From: JBFHRE01 sp041746105
GTDB lineage: Bacteria > Actinomycetota > Acidimicrobiia > Spongiisociales > ZC4RG35
Direction: 5' to 3'
NCBI GenBank assembly: GCA_041746105.1
Contig: JBGTHP010000039.1
Span: 1-64,000, forward strand
DNA length: 64,000 bases
Shown here one piece after another: positions 49,177-57,135 of the stretch. Numbering within the stretch: position 1 is the stretch's first letter; the number at the start of each line of letters is the position of its first letter. The notes below the pieces were generated by a model. The model did not search any database. It was not told where the DNA came from and saw only the letters and a program-made list of their open reading frames with translations. The position numbers were made by a program, and so were the translations under genes.

Positions 49177-50036
49177 GGGTTCGAACCGCCCAATGCAATC
49201 CCCACGTCGATCACAAGCGGATCGATCGAGTCGATGGCGATGTTGTCGATCAGGCGGACCCCGCCTATCTTGGCCGCGACGGCCAGAAACGCAGGCCGGT
49301 CGAGTCCTGTCATGAGCGAAGCCCGATCCTGACTTGCAAGCTCCGCGTACTCGACGTCGGGGATCTCGGTCCTTATGGCGGCGGTCAAGACGGTTGCAGA
49401 ACGCTCGCCTCCCTCTATCAGAGCAGCTGCTCGAAACAGCCCGGTCGAGATTCGGCGAGCATCGCTGCGGGCGGCGACGTCGAGGAACGTATTCCGACTC
49501 GAGAGCGCCACACCGTCGGCTTCCCGGATGGTCGAGCCGGCAATGACCTCGAGCGGAAAACTCAGATCACGGACAAGGGTCCTCACGACGGCGAGCTGTT
49601 GTGCGTCCTTCTTTCCGAACACGGCGGCGTCCGGTTGGATTCCCGCGAACAACTTTGCGACCACGGTGGCGACACCCTCGAAATGGCCAGGGCGGAACCG
49701 ACCCTCCATTTCGGCCGCAACGGGTCCGAGATCGAGCCTGGTGACGGGATCTTCCGAAAACATCTCATCGAGTTCCGGCGCGAACAGCACATCGACCCCG
49801 GCCCTTTCACAGATCTCCGCATCTGCGTCGAGATCGCGCGGATAACGCGAGAGATCAGCGCCGTCATTGAACTGAAGTGGATTGACGAACACGGAAGCTA
49901 CGACGGCACCACCCTGGGCGACGGCGGTCTCGAACAGAGAGACGTGGCCGGCATGGAGCGCTCCCATCGTCGGGACCAACACCCGCGGGCGCCCGAATTG
50001 GGATCTCGTCTCGGCGAAAGTCGTGGTGATCTTCAC
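49173..50036 (-). CDS. panC: Pantothenate synthetase
   Basis: This 287-aa enzyme condenses pantoate with beta-alanine. It has VPTMGALHAGHVSLFETA (HIGH-like), SVFVNPLQFN, EGRFRPGHFEGVATVVAKLF, VFGKKDAQQL and SSRNTFL, all diagnostic and complete. It is translationally coupled to the DUF2520 gene upstream and the coaX-like gene downstream, so the operon supplies coenzyme A precursors. Confidence 0.96.
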   Translation of the reverse strand: MKITTTFAETRSQFGRPRVLVPTMGALHAGHVSLFETAVAQGGAVVASVFVNPLQFNDGADLSRYPRDLDADAEICERAGVDVLFAPELDEMFSEDPVTRLDLGPVAAEMEGRFRPGHFEGVATVVAKLFAGIQPDAAVFGKKDAQQLAVVRTLVRDLSFPLEVIAGSTIREADGVALSSRNTFLDVAARSDARRISTGLFRAAALIEGGERSATVLTAAIRTEIPDVEYAELASQDRASLMTGLDRPAFLAVAAKIGGVRLIDNIAIDSIDPLVIDVGIALGGSNP

Positions 50037-50815
50037 GAGACGAGATCTCCTTTACCAAGCCGTGTGGCCAAAGCCGAAACCAGGAGCCGGTATTCGGTTC
50101 CCAGATCAGGGCTCACCGCCGCCGCCGCCTCGATCTGACCCTGCACTGTCTTGTGATCCCCTCTGGCCACCGGGCCGGTCAGCGACGGTTGCCACCCCCT
50201 GGAGTAGATGTTGGAGATGACCGCTTGAACCAGCGGCCTGGTGACAACAATCGACGAGCCCACCGACCTCAGAAGGTCATCTGCCACGGCCAGGGTCTCG
50301 GTCAGGAGATTCGCAGCTGCCGACGCCGCTGCGTGGTAGGCAGGTTTGTGGTGATCATCGAGCGGGAACGGGTGCAAACCGATCGTCGACGCGAAGTCGC
50401 TCAGCAGGGCAGAGGCGGATCCGGTCACGGCGGCAAATGAACCGGAAAGAGATTTGGCACCGATCTCGGCGTTTGGCAGCGTCTGAAGCGGGTGCAGAGA
50501 TCCAGTCGCTACACCAAGATCGAAGACGTCGTCCAATACGTCGACCGACGTGAAACCGGACAAGTGGGCCACGGCCGAGACGCCGGTAAGGCGGCCGGCC
50601 AATTCCTCTGCGGCCGAACGAATCTGGGAATCTCGCGCTGCGACCACCGCCAAATCGGCTTCAGGGAGGACACCCTCGTAGCGAAAGGGCTCGAGTGGCG
50701 CAGGGATCGGAACCCCAGGGCGGGCTACGAGACCCACGAGTTCGTGTCCTGCCGTCTTTGCAGCCAACGCGAGCGCCCCGCCCGCCCGGCCGATGCCGAG
50801 CACGATCAGGCGCAT
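50033..50815 (-). CDS. Rossmann-fold / DUF2520 protein
   Basis: This 260-aa protein has an N-terminal Rossmann domain (MRLIVLGIGRAGGALALAAK, GxGxxG type) and a C-terminal helical DUF2520 domain (HKPAYHAAASAAANLLTETL, SNIYSRGWQPSLTGPVARGD). It resembles 6-phosphogluconate-dehydrogenase-like reductases. The location upstream of panC, with an ATGA overlap, suggests a step in pantoate supply such as ketopantoate reduction, but that is inference from position. Confidence 0.85.
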   Translation of the reverse strand: MRLIVLGIGRAGGALALAAKTAGHELVGLVARPGVPIPAPLEPFRYEGVLPEADLAVVAARDSQIRSAAEELAGRLTGVSAVAHLSGFTSVDVLDDVFDLGVATGSLHPLQTLPNAEIGAKSLSGSFAAVTGSASALLSDFASTIGLHPFPLDDHHKPAYHAAASAAANLLTETLAVADDLLRSVGSSIVVTRPLVQAVISNIYSRGWQPSLTGPVARGDHKTVQGQIEAAAAVSPDLGTEYRLLVSALATRLGKGDLVS

Positions 50816-50908
50816 TTTTTCTCAGCCATCGATCCCACCGGTTCTCGTCCACCTCGGGTACCAGACCAGTGGGCAGGCTAGCCGACGTCAACGGCGTGGC
50901 TTCCGGAT

Positions 50909-51238
50909 CTACCACACCTCCTCTGGCTCGGCGGTCACCTCTTCCCAGCGGGCGTCAAGGCTTTCCTTCATCTCCCGATATCCGTCACGTCGCTTCCAGA
51001 ACTTCGTTTTCCAAACCCGAAATCGACGCCGTTCGATCTCTGAACCTAGATCTGGGGCTTCGTGCGCCCGGTTCCGACGAACCTCGGGGAGAGAGATTTC
51101 GTCGGGATCTTCGACGGTTGTCAAGAGTTGGTGGGCGGCGTGGCGCACCTGGCGATGCTGCCTCTGCCGATCCTCACGCGAAGGTCGCTCGTCGTAACCT
51201 GGGATGGACTTGCGGTTCGTGCGGGAGCGTTTTGCCAT
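50909..51238 (-). CDS. Basic hypothetical protein
   Basis: This 109-aa protein is highly charged (rich in Arg, Lys, Glu) with no signal peptide, membrane span or recognised domain. The N-terminus is basic (MAKRSRTNRKS) and the remainder is probably helical (LGSEIERRRFRVWKTKFWKRR). A very good ribosome site (TAGGAGG) stands 8 nt before the ATG, which is the main support for a real gene. It stands alone between the folate and pantothenate operons. Confidence 0.65.
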   Translation of the reverse strand: MAKRSRTNRKSIPGYDERPSREDRQRQHRQVRHAAHQLLTTVEDPDEISLPEVRRNRAHEAPDLGSEIERRRFRVWKTKFWKRRDGYREMKESLDARWEEVTAEPEEVW

Positions 51239-51330
51239 GTAAGCCTCCTACTGACAGGCGAGAAACAGTGATCTGATTTCTTCCGTCTTGTGGAGGAGCC
51301 CGCTCCTGCATCTACCAAAGAACATAGTCG

Positions 51331-51351
51331 CAATGGCGCGCCAAGCCATTG
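51331..51351 (-). terminator. Hairpin after the folate operon
   Basis: CAATGGC (51331-51337) pairs with GCCATTG (51345-51351) across a 7-nt loop, about 40 nt beyond the stop of the folK fusion gene. On the minus strand a T-containing stretch (TTCTTT) follows. Probable terminator of the ftsH-fol operon. Confidence 0.4.
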
Positions 51352-51388
51352 GTTTGTCCAGAAAATACCTTGCGGACGGTTCGATGTT

Positions 51389-52342
51389 TTAGAAGAGGAA
51401 AGGCAGAAAACGGCGTCGGACTCGCTCGCGATACTCGAAATACCCCGGAAACATCAGGGTCAGGGCTCGTTCCTCGAGCAGGGACTTTCTGTAAAGAACA
51501 AGGACCAGGGCCCCGAGTGGAACGGCCGGCCAAACACTTCCGGCCAGCACAGTCATCGCCAAGCTGCCCAATATCACACCCCCGTAGATCGGATGGCGAA
51601 CCAGGCGGAAAGGGCCACGGACAACCATCGCCGCACCCGATCTCGGTTCAGGCAGGGCCGACAGGTTGCTGCCGAGGACGATCACGGCACCTATGACGAG
51701 GGCGGAGCCAAACGCCGCCACCGCCACACCAATACCGCTTCGGATCGGAGTCAATGGCCTTTCGAGAAGCAGGAATGCAGTGACCGCAACTGCGCCGATC
51801 AGCACCAGCTGAGCCATGACCAGGATCGGCCCTAGCGCACCGATCGATGGAGGCCGAACCTCCCAGTCGCCAATGAAACGGAACACCCCACCCGAAGGAA
51901 CCTCTTGGATGGCGGCCTCGGCGGTCGTCCCATCACCCACAGGGGCAGTTGGCCACACTTCGATCAGTGGCTCGAGCACAAATCGTCGCCTGCTCGCACG
52001 GGGATGGGGAATCTGAACCGTGGCCGTTTCTACCGGGTCCCCTCGATGGGCGATGATATCCAGATCGAGGGTGCGGGGACCCCACTTCTCGTTGCGCACC
52101 CGACCGTGCTCGATCTCGATTTCGATGAGTTCTTCGAGCAGGGACTCGGCATCCAGATCCGTTTCGAGGACCGCGACCGCGTTCAAGTAGGGCCCTTGAT
52201 CCGGGCCGCCAACCGGGTCGGTCTCAAACAAAGAAGAGACCCCCACCACCGGGGATATTCGTCGCAGATGAGCGAGGCCGGAGCGCATGTACTCCAGGCG
52301 GTCGCCGAGGTTTGATCCGAGACCGATCGCGACCCGAGTCAT
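51389..52342 (-). CDS. folK: FolK (HPPK) fused to a membrane isoprenylcysteine-methyltransferase-like domain
   Basis: This 317-aa fusion has two parts. Residues 1 to about 160 are 6-hydroxymethyl-7,8-dihydropterin pyrophosphokinase (MTRVAIGLGSNLGDR, FETDPVGGPDQGPYLNAV, WGPRTLDLDIIAH, HPRASRRRFVLEPL). Residues about 170-317 have four membrane helices and the PEMT/ICMT pattern (FRLVRHPIYGGVILGSLAM, LEERALTLMFPGYFEYRERV) of a SAM-dependent membrane methyltransferase. There is no stop or start between the parts. The ATG at 52342 overlaps the folB stop (ATGA). The kinase serves folate synthesis; the methyltransferase substrate is unknown. Confidence 0.87.
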   Translation of the reverse strand: MTRVAIGLGSNLGDRLEYMRSGLAHLRRISPVVGVSSLFETDPVGGPDQGPYLNAVAVLETDLDAESLLEELIEIEIEHGRVRNEKWGPRTLDLDIIAHRGDPVETATVQIPHPRASRRRFVLEPLIEVWPTAPVGDGTTAEAAIQEVPSGGVFRFIGDWEVRPPSIGALGPILVMAQLVLIGAVAVTAFLLLERPLTPIRSGIGVAVAAFGSALVIGAVIVLGSNLSALPEPRSGAAMVVRGPFRLVRHPIYGGVILGSLAMTVLAGSVWPAVPLGALVLVLYRKSLLEERALTLMFPGYFEYRERVRRRFLPFLF

Positions 52343-52698
52343 CGCCGGCGGTGTATTGAGACCGATACGTCCCCGAAGGCGACCGGAATGGGTGCTGATG
52401 GTTTGTGCACGGTCACTTCGACTGCCTCGATCCGGCGATCGGCCAAAACCAGGTCGGCGACACGACCGGCAACTCGTTCGATCAACGACCATTGCTCGCC
52501 GGCCACGAGATCGTGAATCGATTGCGCCAGGGCTCCATAGTCGACGGTGTCGGTGAGCGTATCGGAAGCGCCGGCCTTGGACAGGTCCAGGGCGACCTCG
52601 ACATCCACCAGGAACAGCTGCCCTGCGGTTCGCTCTTCCGGGAGCACTCCGTGACGAGCAAAAACCTCGATTCGCTCGATCCTGATCCGATCGGTCAC
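52339..52698 (-). CDS. folB: Dihydroneopterin aldolase
   Basis: This 119-aa enzyme cleaves dihydroneopterin. Conserved sequence: RIERIEVFARHGVLPEERTAGQLFLVDVEV, DTVDYGALAQSIHDLV, SLIERVAGRVADLVL and VTVHKPSAPI. Normal length. It is linked by ATGA overlaps to the phosphatase-like gene upstream and the folK fusion downstream. Confidence 0.95.
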   Translation of the reverse strand: MTDRIRIERIEVFARHGVLPEERTAGQLFLVDVEVALDLSKAGASDTLTDTVDYGALAQSIHDLVAGEQWSLIERVAGRVADLVLADRRIEAVEVTVHKPSAPIPVAFGDVSVSIHRRR

Positions 52699-53177
52699 TG
52701 GGGTGGTTTGGACAGCAGTGCTCTCGCCTTCGGTCCGAGCGGTCGTCCCAGGATCTCTTGGATAACCGCCGACGCCAAGATCTGGTCCTCGACCAAACCA
52801 GAGGCGATCAGGTATCCGCCCAAAAGTCCGGCCAAGTCGTCGTCGATGATCTCACGATGCAATAGCACCCTGGCCGTTTCGTCCGCAAGAGCCCGGTCCA
52901 GCACCTCGTAGAGTTGTTTGGCGTCCTTGGATGTGACGCTCGGGCCCATGGGCACCGCAAAACAACTGAGCCCGGCCGTTCTGTATGCCTGCAGGTTCTG
53001 GTTGCCGGCGAGAAGGGTGATGACCGTGGTGATCTTGGCTTCTCTCGTCAACCAGTTGATCTCCTCTTCGCGCCGAACCCGTCGGTGTTGGAATCCGTAT
53101 CCCCCGATTCTTTCGGACACGGCCAGTCGATTTGCGATGACCCATGTGAATTCGCGTGGTTTTAGACCTGTGATCAT
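52695..53177 (-). CDS. Tyrosine-phosphatase-like protein lacking the catalytic cysteine
   Basis: This 160-aa protein looks like a dual-specificity phosphatase fold: ITGLKPREFTWVIANRLAVSERIGGYG, TREAKITTVITLL and LSCFAVPMG, then a C-terminal helical part. Where the P-loop HCxxGxxR should follow the strand (ARVLLH), the sequence is HREIIDDDLAGLLGGYL, so the nucleophilic Cys and the loop Arg are absent. It cannot act as a Cys phosphatase and is more likely a binding protein. It lies inside the folate operon between folP and folB with ATGA overlaps on both sides. The ATG at 53177 uses GGAAG within the folP 3' end. Confidence 0.65.
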   Translation of the reverse strand: MITGLKPREFTWVIANRLAVSERIGGYGFQHRRVRREEEINWLTREAKITTVITLLAGNQNLQAYRTAGLSCFAVPMGPSVTSKDAKQLYEVLDRALADETARVLLHREIIDDDLAGLLGGYLIASGLVEDQILASAVIQEILGRPLGPKARALLSKPPQ

Positions 53178-54004
53178 GTTCTTCCTTGCACGATAGCCCA
53201 CGCCAGACGGACGGCTTCCAGGGTGGCGCGTACATCGTGGGCCCTCACCAGGCGTACCCCACGCTCGACCGCCAAAGCGGCCAAGGTGGCAGAGGCACGA
53301 TCGCGGTCTCCGGGATCGGGAAGATCGAGGATCCGACCCAAAAACCCCTTCCGCGAAACACCGATCATCAGCGGCCTGCCGCTCCCCAGCTCGCCGAGGC
53401 GGTCCAATAGCTCGAGGTTGTGCTCGATCGTTTTCCCGAAGCCGATCCCGGGATCTACAACGATCGAGTGTTCGGAAAGCCCTTCATCGACCAGTCGCTG
53501 GGCACTCTGGTCCAGGTAGTCGCGCACCTCGGTCACGACATCGCCGTACACGGGATTGTCCTGCATGGTCTGTGGATCGCCTTTTTTGTGCATGACGACA
53601 ACACCGGCACCGTGCTCGATCGCGATCGAGCGCATCGCCGGATCAGCCATCCCGGAGATGTCGTTGATGACGACCGCACCCTCTTGACACGCGGCTTGCG
53701 CAACTTCCGGCTTGGTCGTATCCACCGACACCAACACGCCGGCATCGACCAAGCCCACGACCACCGGCAAGATGCGACCGAGCTCGTCGGCGACATCGAC
53801 CCCACGAGCGCCCGGTCGGCTCGATTCACCGCCAACATCCACAATCGCGGCTCCGGCCTCGACCAATGCGAGCCCGTGACCGATCGCGGCGGATGCCGAC
53901 GCCAGCATTCCACCGTCGGAGAAAGAGTCTGGTGTCATATTGATGATCCCCATGATCCGGGGGATGTCCAGCGAGAGCTCCGCGGATCGGAGCCTCCAGA
54001 TCAC
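53174..54004 (-). CDS. folP: Dihydropteroate synthase
   Basis: This 276-aa TIM-barrel enzyme joins dihydropterin pyrophosphate to p-aminobenzoate and is the sulfonamide target. It has RIMGIINMTPDSFSDGG, VDVGGESSRPGA, VSVDTTKPEVA, INDISGMADP, VDPGIGFGKTIEHNLELL and GVSRKGFLG. Its start overlaps folE and its stop overlaps the phosphatase-like gene. Confidence 0.96.
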   Translation of the reverse strand: MIWRLRSAELSLDIPRIMGIINMTPDSFSDGGMLASASAAIGHGLALVEAGAAIVDVGGESSRPGARGVDVADELGRILPVVVGLVDAGVLVSVDTTKPEVAQAACQEGAVVINDISGMADPAMRSIAIEHGAGVVVMHKKGDPQTMQDNPVYGDVVTEVRDYLDQSAQRLVDEGLSEHSIVVDPGIGFGKTIEHNLELLDRLGELGSGRPLMIGVSRKGFLGRILDLPDPGDRDRASATLAALAVERGVRLVRAHDVRATLEAVRLAWAIVQGRT

Positions 54005-54576
54005 TTCGTGCCCTGGAGGAGCCGCATGGCCTCATTTCGTGTTGCCGGATTTCGCCGAATGATGCCCCGCACGGCAGAAGTCACGGTTGTCGCACCCGGT
54101 TTGCGCACTCCCCGCATCGACATGCACAGGTGCTCCGCCTCGATCACGACGATCGCCCCTTTGGGGGCGAGCACTCTTTCGAGCTCATCGGCGATCTGGG
54201 TCGTCAGCCTTTCCTGGACCTGGAGCCGCCTGGCGAAGGTGTCAACCAGCCTCGCCACCTTGGACAAACCGGTGATCGCACCCTCGTCGTTGGGGATATA
54301 TCCGACATGGGCTCGACCCAGAAAGGGCACGAGGTGATGTTCGCACAACGAGTACAGGGGGATGTCTCGAACCATCACCAACTCGTCATAACTCGACTCG
54401 AACTGGACCTGGAGATGCTGGTCGGCGTCTTCTGACATCCCAGAAAGCACTTCGGCATAAAAACGGGCAACCCGATCAGGAGTATCGGCAAGCCCGTCGC
54501 GGTCGGGATCCTCTCCAACCGCGATCAGAATCTGACGCACGGCAGCAGCGATGGCATCGTGATCGATCGTCGACAT
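54001..54576 (-). CDS. folE: GTP cyclohydrolase I
   Basis: This 191-aa enzyme opens the folate pathway by converting GTP to dihydroneopterin triphosphate. Zinc ligands: Cys in LYSLCEHHLVPFLGRAHVGY, His in the same segment, and Cys in EAEHLCMSMRGV. Normal length. It follows ftsH by 15 bp and overlaps folP by 4 nt. Confidence 0.96.
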   Translation of the reverse strand: MSTIDHDAIAAAVRQILIAVGEDPDRDGLADTPDRVARFYAEVLSGMSEDADQHLQVQFESSYDELVMVRDIPLYSLCEHHLVPFLGRAHVGYIPNDEGAITGLSKVARLVDTFARRLQVQERLTTQIADELERVLAPKGAIVVIEAEHLCMSMRGVRKPGATTVTSAVRGIIRRNPATRNEAMRLLQGTK

Positions 54577-54591
54577 TGAACGGAACGCTAC

Positions 54592-56514
54592 TCAGTGACG
54601 GGACGGCTCGGTCTGCTCAGCAGCAGCAATTCCACCGTTGCTCTGGGCAGATTCACCGGGCAGTTGAATCCGCAAGGAGCCGCTGTTGACATGCTCCCAT
54701 TTCGGGACGTCAAAGAGCAGCTCGGCCAGTTCGTGGCGATCGATCGTCTCGCGTTCGAGCAGCGCTTCGGCCAGTCGGTCGAGCGAGCCGCGGTGGGTGC
54801 TCAGGATCTGACGGGCCTCTTCGTGAGCTGCCGTAATCAACGCCCTGACCTCTTCGTCGATCTTCGAGGCGACATCGTCCGAATAGTCGGCCTGGCGGTT
54901 GTAGTCACGTCCAAGGAAGACCTCGCCACTGGATTGACCATATTTCATCGGTCCCAGCAGGTCGCTCATCCCGTACTCCATCACCATTCTGCGAGCAGTA
55001 CGTGTTGCCTTTTCGATGTCATTGGAGGCCCCGGTCGAAGGATCCGAGAACACGATCTCCTCTGCAGTACGTCCGCCGAGCGCATAGGCAAGTTCATCGA
55101 CCATCTCGCTTCGACGCTTGTAATACCGGTCTTGAGTCGGCAGGGCCAGCGTGTACCCGCCGGCTCGCCCGCGAGGAATGATGGTGACCTTGTGGATGGG
55201 ATCGACGTTGGGCAGGGCAAACCCCACCAGAGCGTGACCGCCCTCGTGATAAGCGGTGATACGGCGCTCTTCCTCGGTGACGATTCGTGATCTTCTTTCA
55301 GGTCCTGCGATCACTCTGTCGATCGCCTCGTTGAGTTCATCCATCCCGATCTGCGTCTTGCGGCGGCGCACCGTCAACAACGCAGCCTCGTTGATGAGGT
55401 TGGCCAGATCGGCACCGGTGAATCCTGGAGTCCCTCGCGCCACCGACTCGAGATCGATGTCGTTGCCAAGAGGTTTTCCCTTGGCATGGACATCGAGAAT
55501 TGCGTGACGTCCCTTGATGTCGGGGCCGTCGATGGTGATCTGGCGATCGAAACGTCCTGGTCTCAAAAGAGCTGGATCGAGAATGTCTGGTCGGTTGGTG
55601 GCAGCCATGACGATGACACCCACATTTGCCTCGAAGCCATCGAGCTCGACCAATAGCTGGTTGAGCGTCTGCTCTCGTTCGTCATGCCCTCCGCCCAGGC
55701 CGGCGCCACGGTGACGGCCAACCGCGTCGATTTCGTCGATGAAAATAATGGCCGGAGCCGATGCCTTCGCCTGTTCGAACAAATCTCGAACACGAGACGC
55801 TCCGACACCTACGAACATCTCGACAAAATCCGATCCGGAGATCGAGTAGAAGGGAACACCGGCCTCGCCGGCAACCGCCTTCGCCAACAGGGTCTTGCCG
55901 GTTCCGGGGGGACCAAACAGCAACACACCCTTGGGAATCTTGGCTCCCATCGCCCGGTACTTGTCGGGGTGCTTGAGAAAATCTCTGATCTCTTCTAGCT
56001 CTTCGATTGCCTCTTCGAGACCCGCCACTTCCTTGAACGTGACTTTGGGTTGGTCCTTTGACACCGTCTTGGCCTTGGCTTTGCCGAACTGCATCACCCG
56101 GTTTCCAGAACCCTGCATCTGGGTGAAAAAGAACACCATCAGACCGATCAAGATCAGCCACGGGAGAAGCTGCAACAAATAGTCGGCAAAACCCGGCGGC
56201 TGGTTGTCGACTCGATATTCCACGCCTGCGGCATCGAGGCGATCTTCGACGGATTCGCCAAAACGGTCACCGATCTCCACGAAGAAATCGACTCCATCGG
56301 CCGCCGCCGACGAATCGACGTAACGGCCCTCAACTCGTTCCGAGCGGTTCAGAATTGTGACCGACTCGACCTTGTCAGCCTCGATTTGTTCGTAGAACTG
56401 GTTCAGTGTCAGCTCTTCTGGACCCGCAACCTGACCAAGCCATTGTGAAGCGGACACCACGAGCACACTGATGACAAGGCCATACACGAGCAACGTTCTA
56501 AGAGATCGATTCAC
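54592..56514 (-). CDS. ftsH: ATP-dependent zinc metalloprotease FtsH
   Basis: This 640-aa membrane AAA protease has TM1 at about residues 8-26, an extracytoplasmic domain, TM2 at about 110-130, an AAA module (GPPGTGKTLLAKAVAGEAG, FIDEIDAVGRHRG, ATNRPDILDPALLRPGRFDR) and the HEGGH zinc site (ITAYHEGGHALVGFALP). It degrades misfolded membrane proteins. The start is GTG at 56514, after GAGGAA. The tilS-hpt-ftsH-fol order is conserved across many actinobacteria. Confidence 0.96.
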   Translation of the reverse strand: MNRSLRTLLVYGLVISVLVVSASQWLGQVAGPEELTLNQFYEQIEADKVESVTILNRSERVEGRYVDSSAAADGVDFFVEIGDRFGESVEDRLDAAGVEYRVDNQPPGFADYLLQLLPWLILIGLMVFFFTQMQGSGNRVMQFGKAKAKTVSKDQPKVTFKEVAGLEEAIEELEEIRDFLKHPDKYRAMGAKIPKGVLLFGPPGTGKTLLAKAVAGEAGVPFYSISGSDFVEMFVGVGASRVRDLFEQAKASAPAIIFIDEIDAVGRHRGAGLGGGHDEREQTLNQLLVELDGFEANVGVIVMAATNRPDILDPALLRPGRFDRQITIDGPDIKGRHAILDVHAKGKPLGNDIDLESVARGTPGFTGADLANLINEAALLTVRRRKTQIGMDELNEAIDRVIAGPERRSRIVTEEERRITAYHEGGHALVGFALPNVDPIHKVTIIPRGRAGGYTLALPTQDRYYKRRSEMVDELAYALGGRTAEEIVFSDPSTGASNDIEKATRTARRMVMEYGMSDLLGPMKYGQSSGEVFLGRDYNRQADYSDDVASKIDEEVRALITAAHEEARQILSTHRGSLDRLAEALLERETIDRHELAELLFDVPKWEHVNSGSLRIQLPGESAQSNGGIAAAEQTEPSRH

Positions 56515-56607
56515 GGATTCCTCAAGAAATGGCGAGGTGGCGCGCCGTTTAGGGCCCGCCTTTCGTCCTTCATGCTACGAGCCGCGAGCGCCTATGGAAA
56601 CCCATGA

Positions 56608-57135
56608 TCATTCGATCGTGCCCTCGACCACACCGACGAATGGCAGGTTGCGGTACTTGCCGGCGTAGTCCAACCCATATCCCACGACGAACTCGGGTCC
56701 GATATTGAACGCCGCATATTTGACATCGATCGGAACGCGTTGGATTCCCTCCTTGACGAGCAGCGCAGCGATCTCGAGCGACGCAGGTTTTCTCACCTTG
56801 AGGCTCTTCATCAGATAGTTGAGGGTGAGGCCGGAGTCGATGATGTCTTCGACGATGAGGACATCTCTGCCGGCGATTTCCTGATCGAGGTCTTTGAGAA
56901 TCCGAACCACGCCAGATGTCTGGGTTGACGCCCCATAAGACGAGACCGCCATGAAATCGAATTCCATCGGGATGTCTATCTTGCGGGCGAGGTCAGCCAT
57001 GACCATGAACGCGCCCTTGAGGACGCCGACCACCAGCAGATCCTTACCTCGATAGTCGGCGCTGATCTGAGCACCGACCTCAGTCAGCTTCTCGTCGATC
57101 TCTCGAGCCGAAATCAGCGAATTGATTGTTGCCAG
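56608..57135 (-). CDS. hpt: Hypoxanthine phosphoribosyltransferase, probable CTG start
   Basis: This 175-aa purine-salvage enzyme has LVVGVLKGAFMVMADLAR, VSSYGASTQTSG and the PRPP loop VLIVEDIIDSGLTL. The conserved N-terminal region (ISAREIDEKLTEVGAQISADYRGKDLL) has no ATG, GTG or TTG before it. The first conventional start, GTG at 57033, would delete about 34 conserved residues. A CTG at 57135 lies 5 nt after a perfect GGAGGAG and restores the usual length, so I call it the start. It would overlap the tilS 3' end by 22 nt. Confidence 0.88.
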   Translation of the reverse strand: MATINSLISAREIDEKLTEVGAQISADYRGKDLLVVGVLKGAFMVMADLARKIDIPMEFDFMAVSSYGASTQTSGVVRILKDLDQEIAGRDVLIVEDIIDSGLTLNYLMKSLKVRKPASLEIAALLVKEGIQRVPIDVKYAAFNIGPEFVVGYGLDYAGKYRNLPFVGVVEGTIE

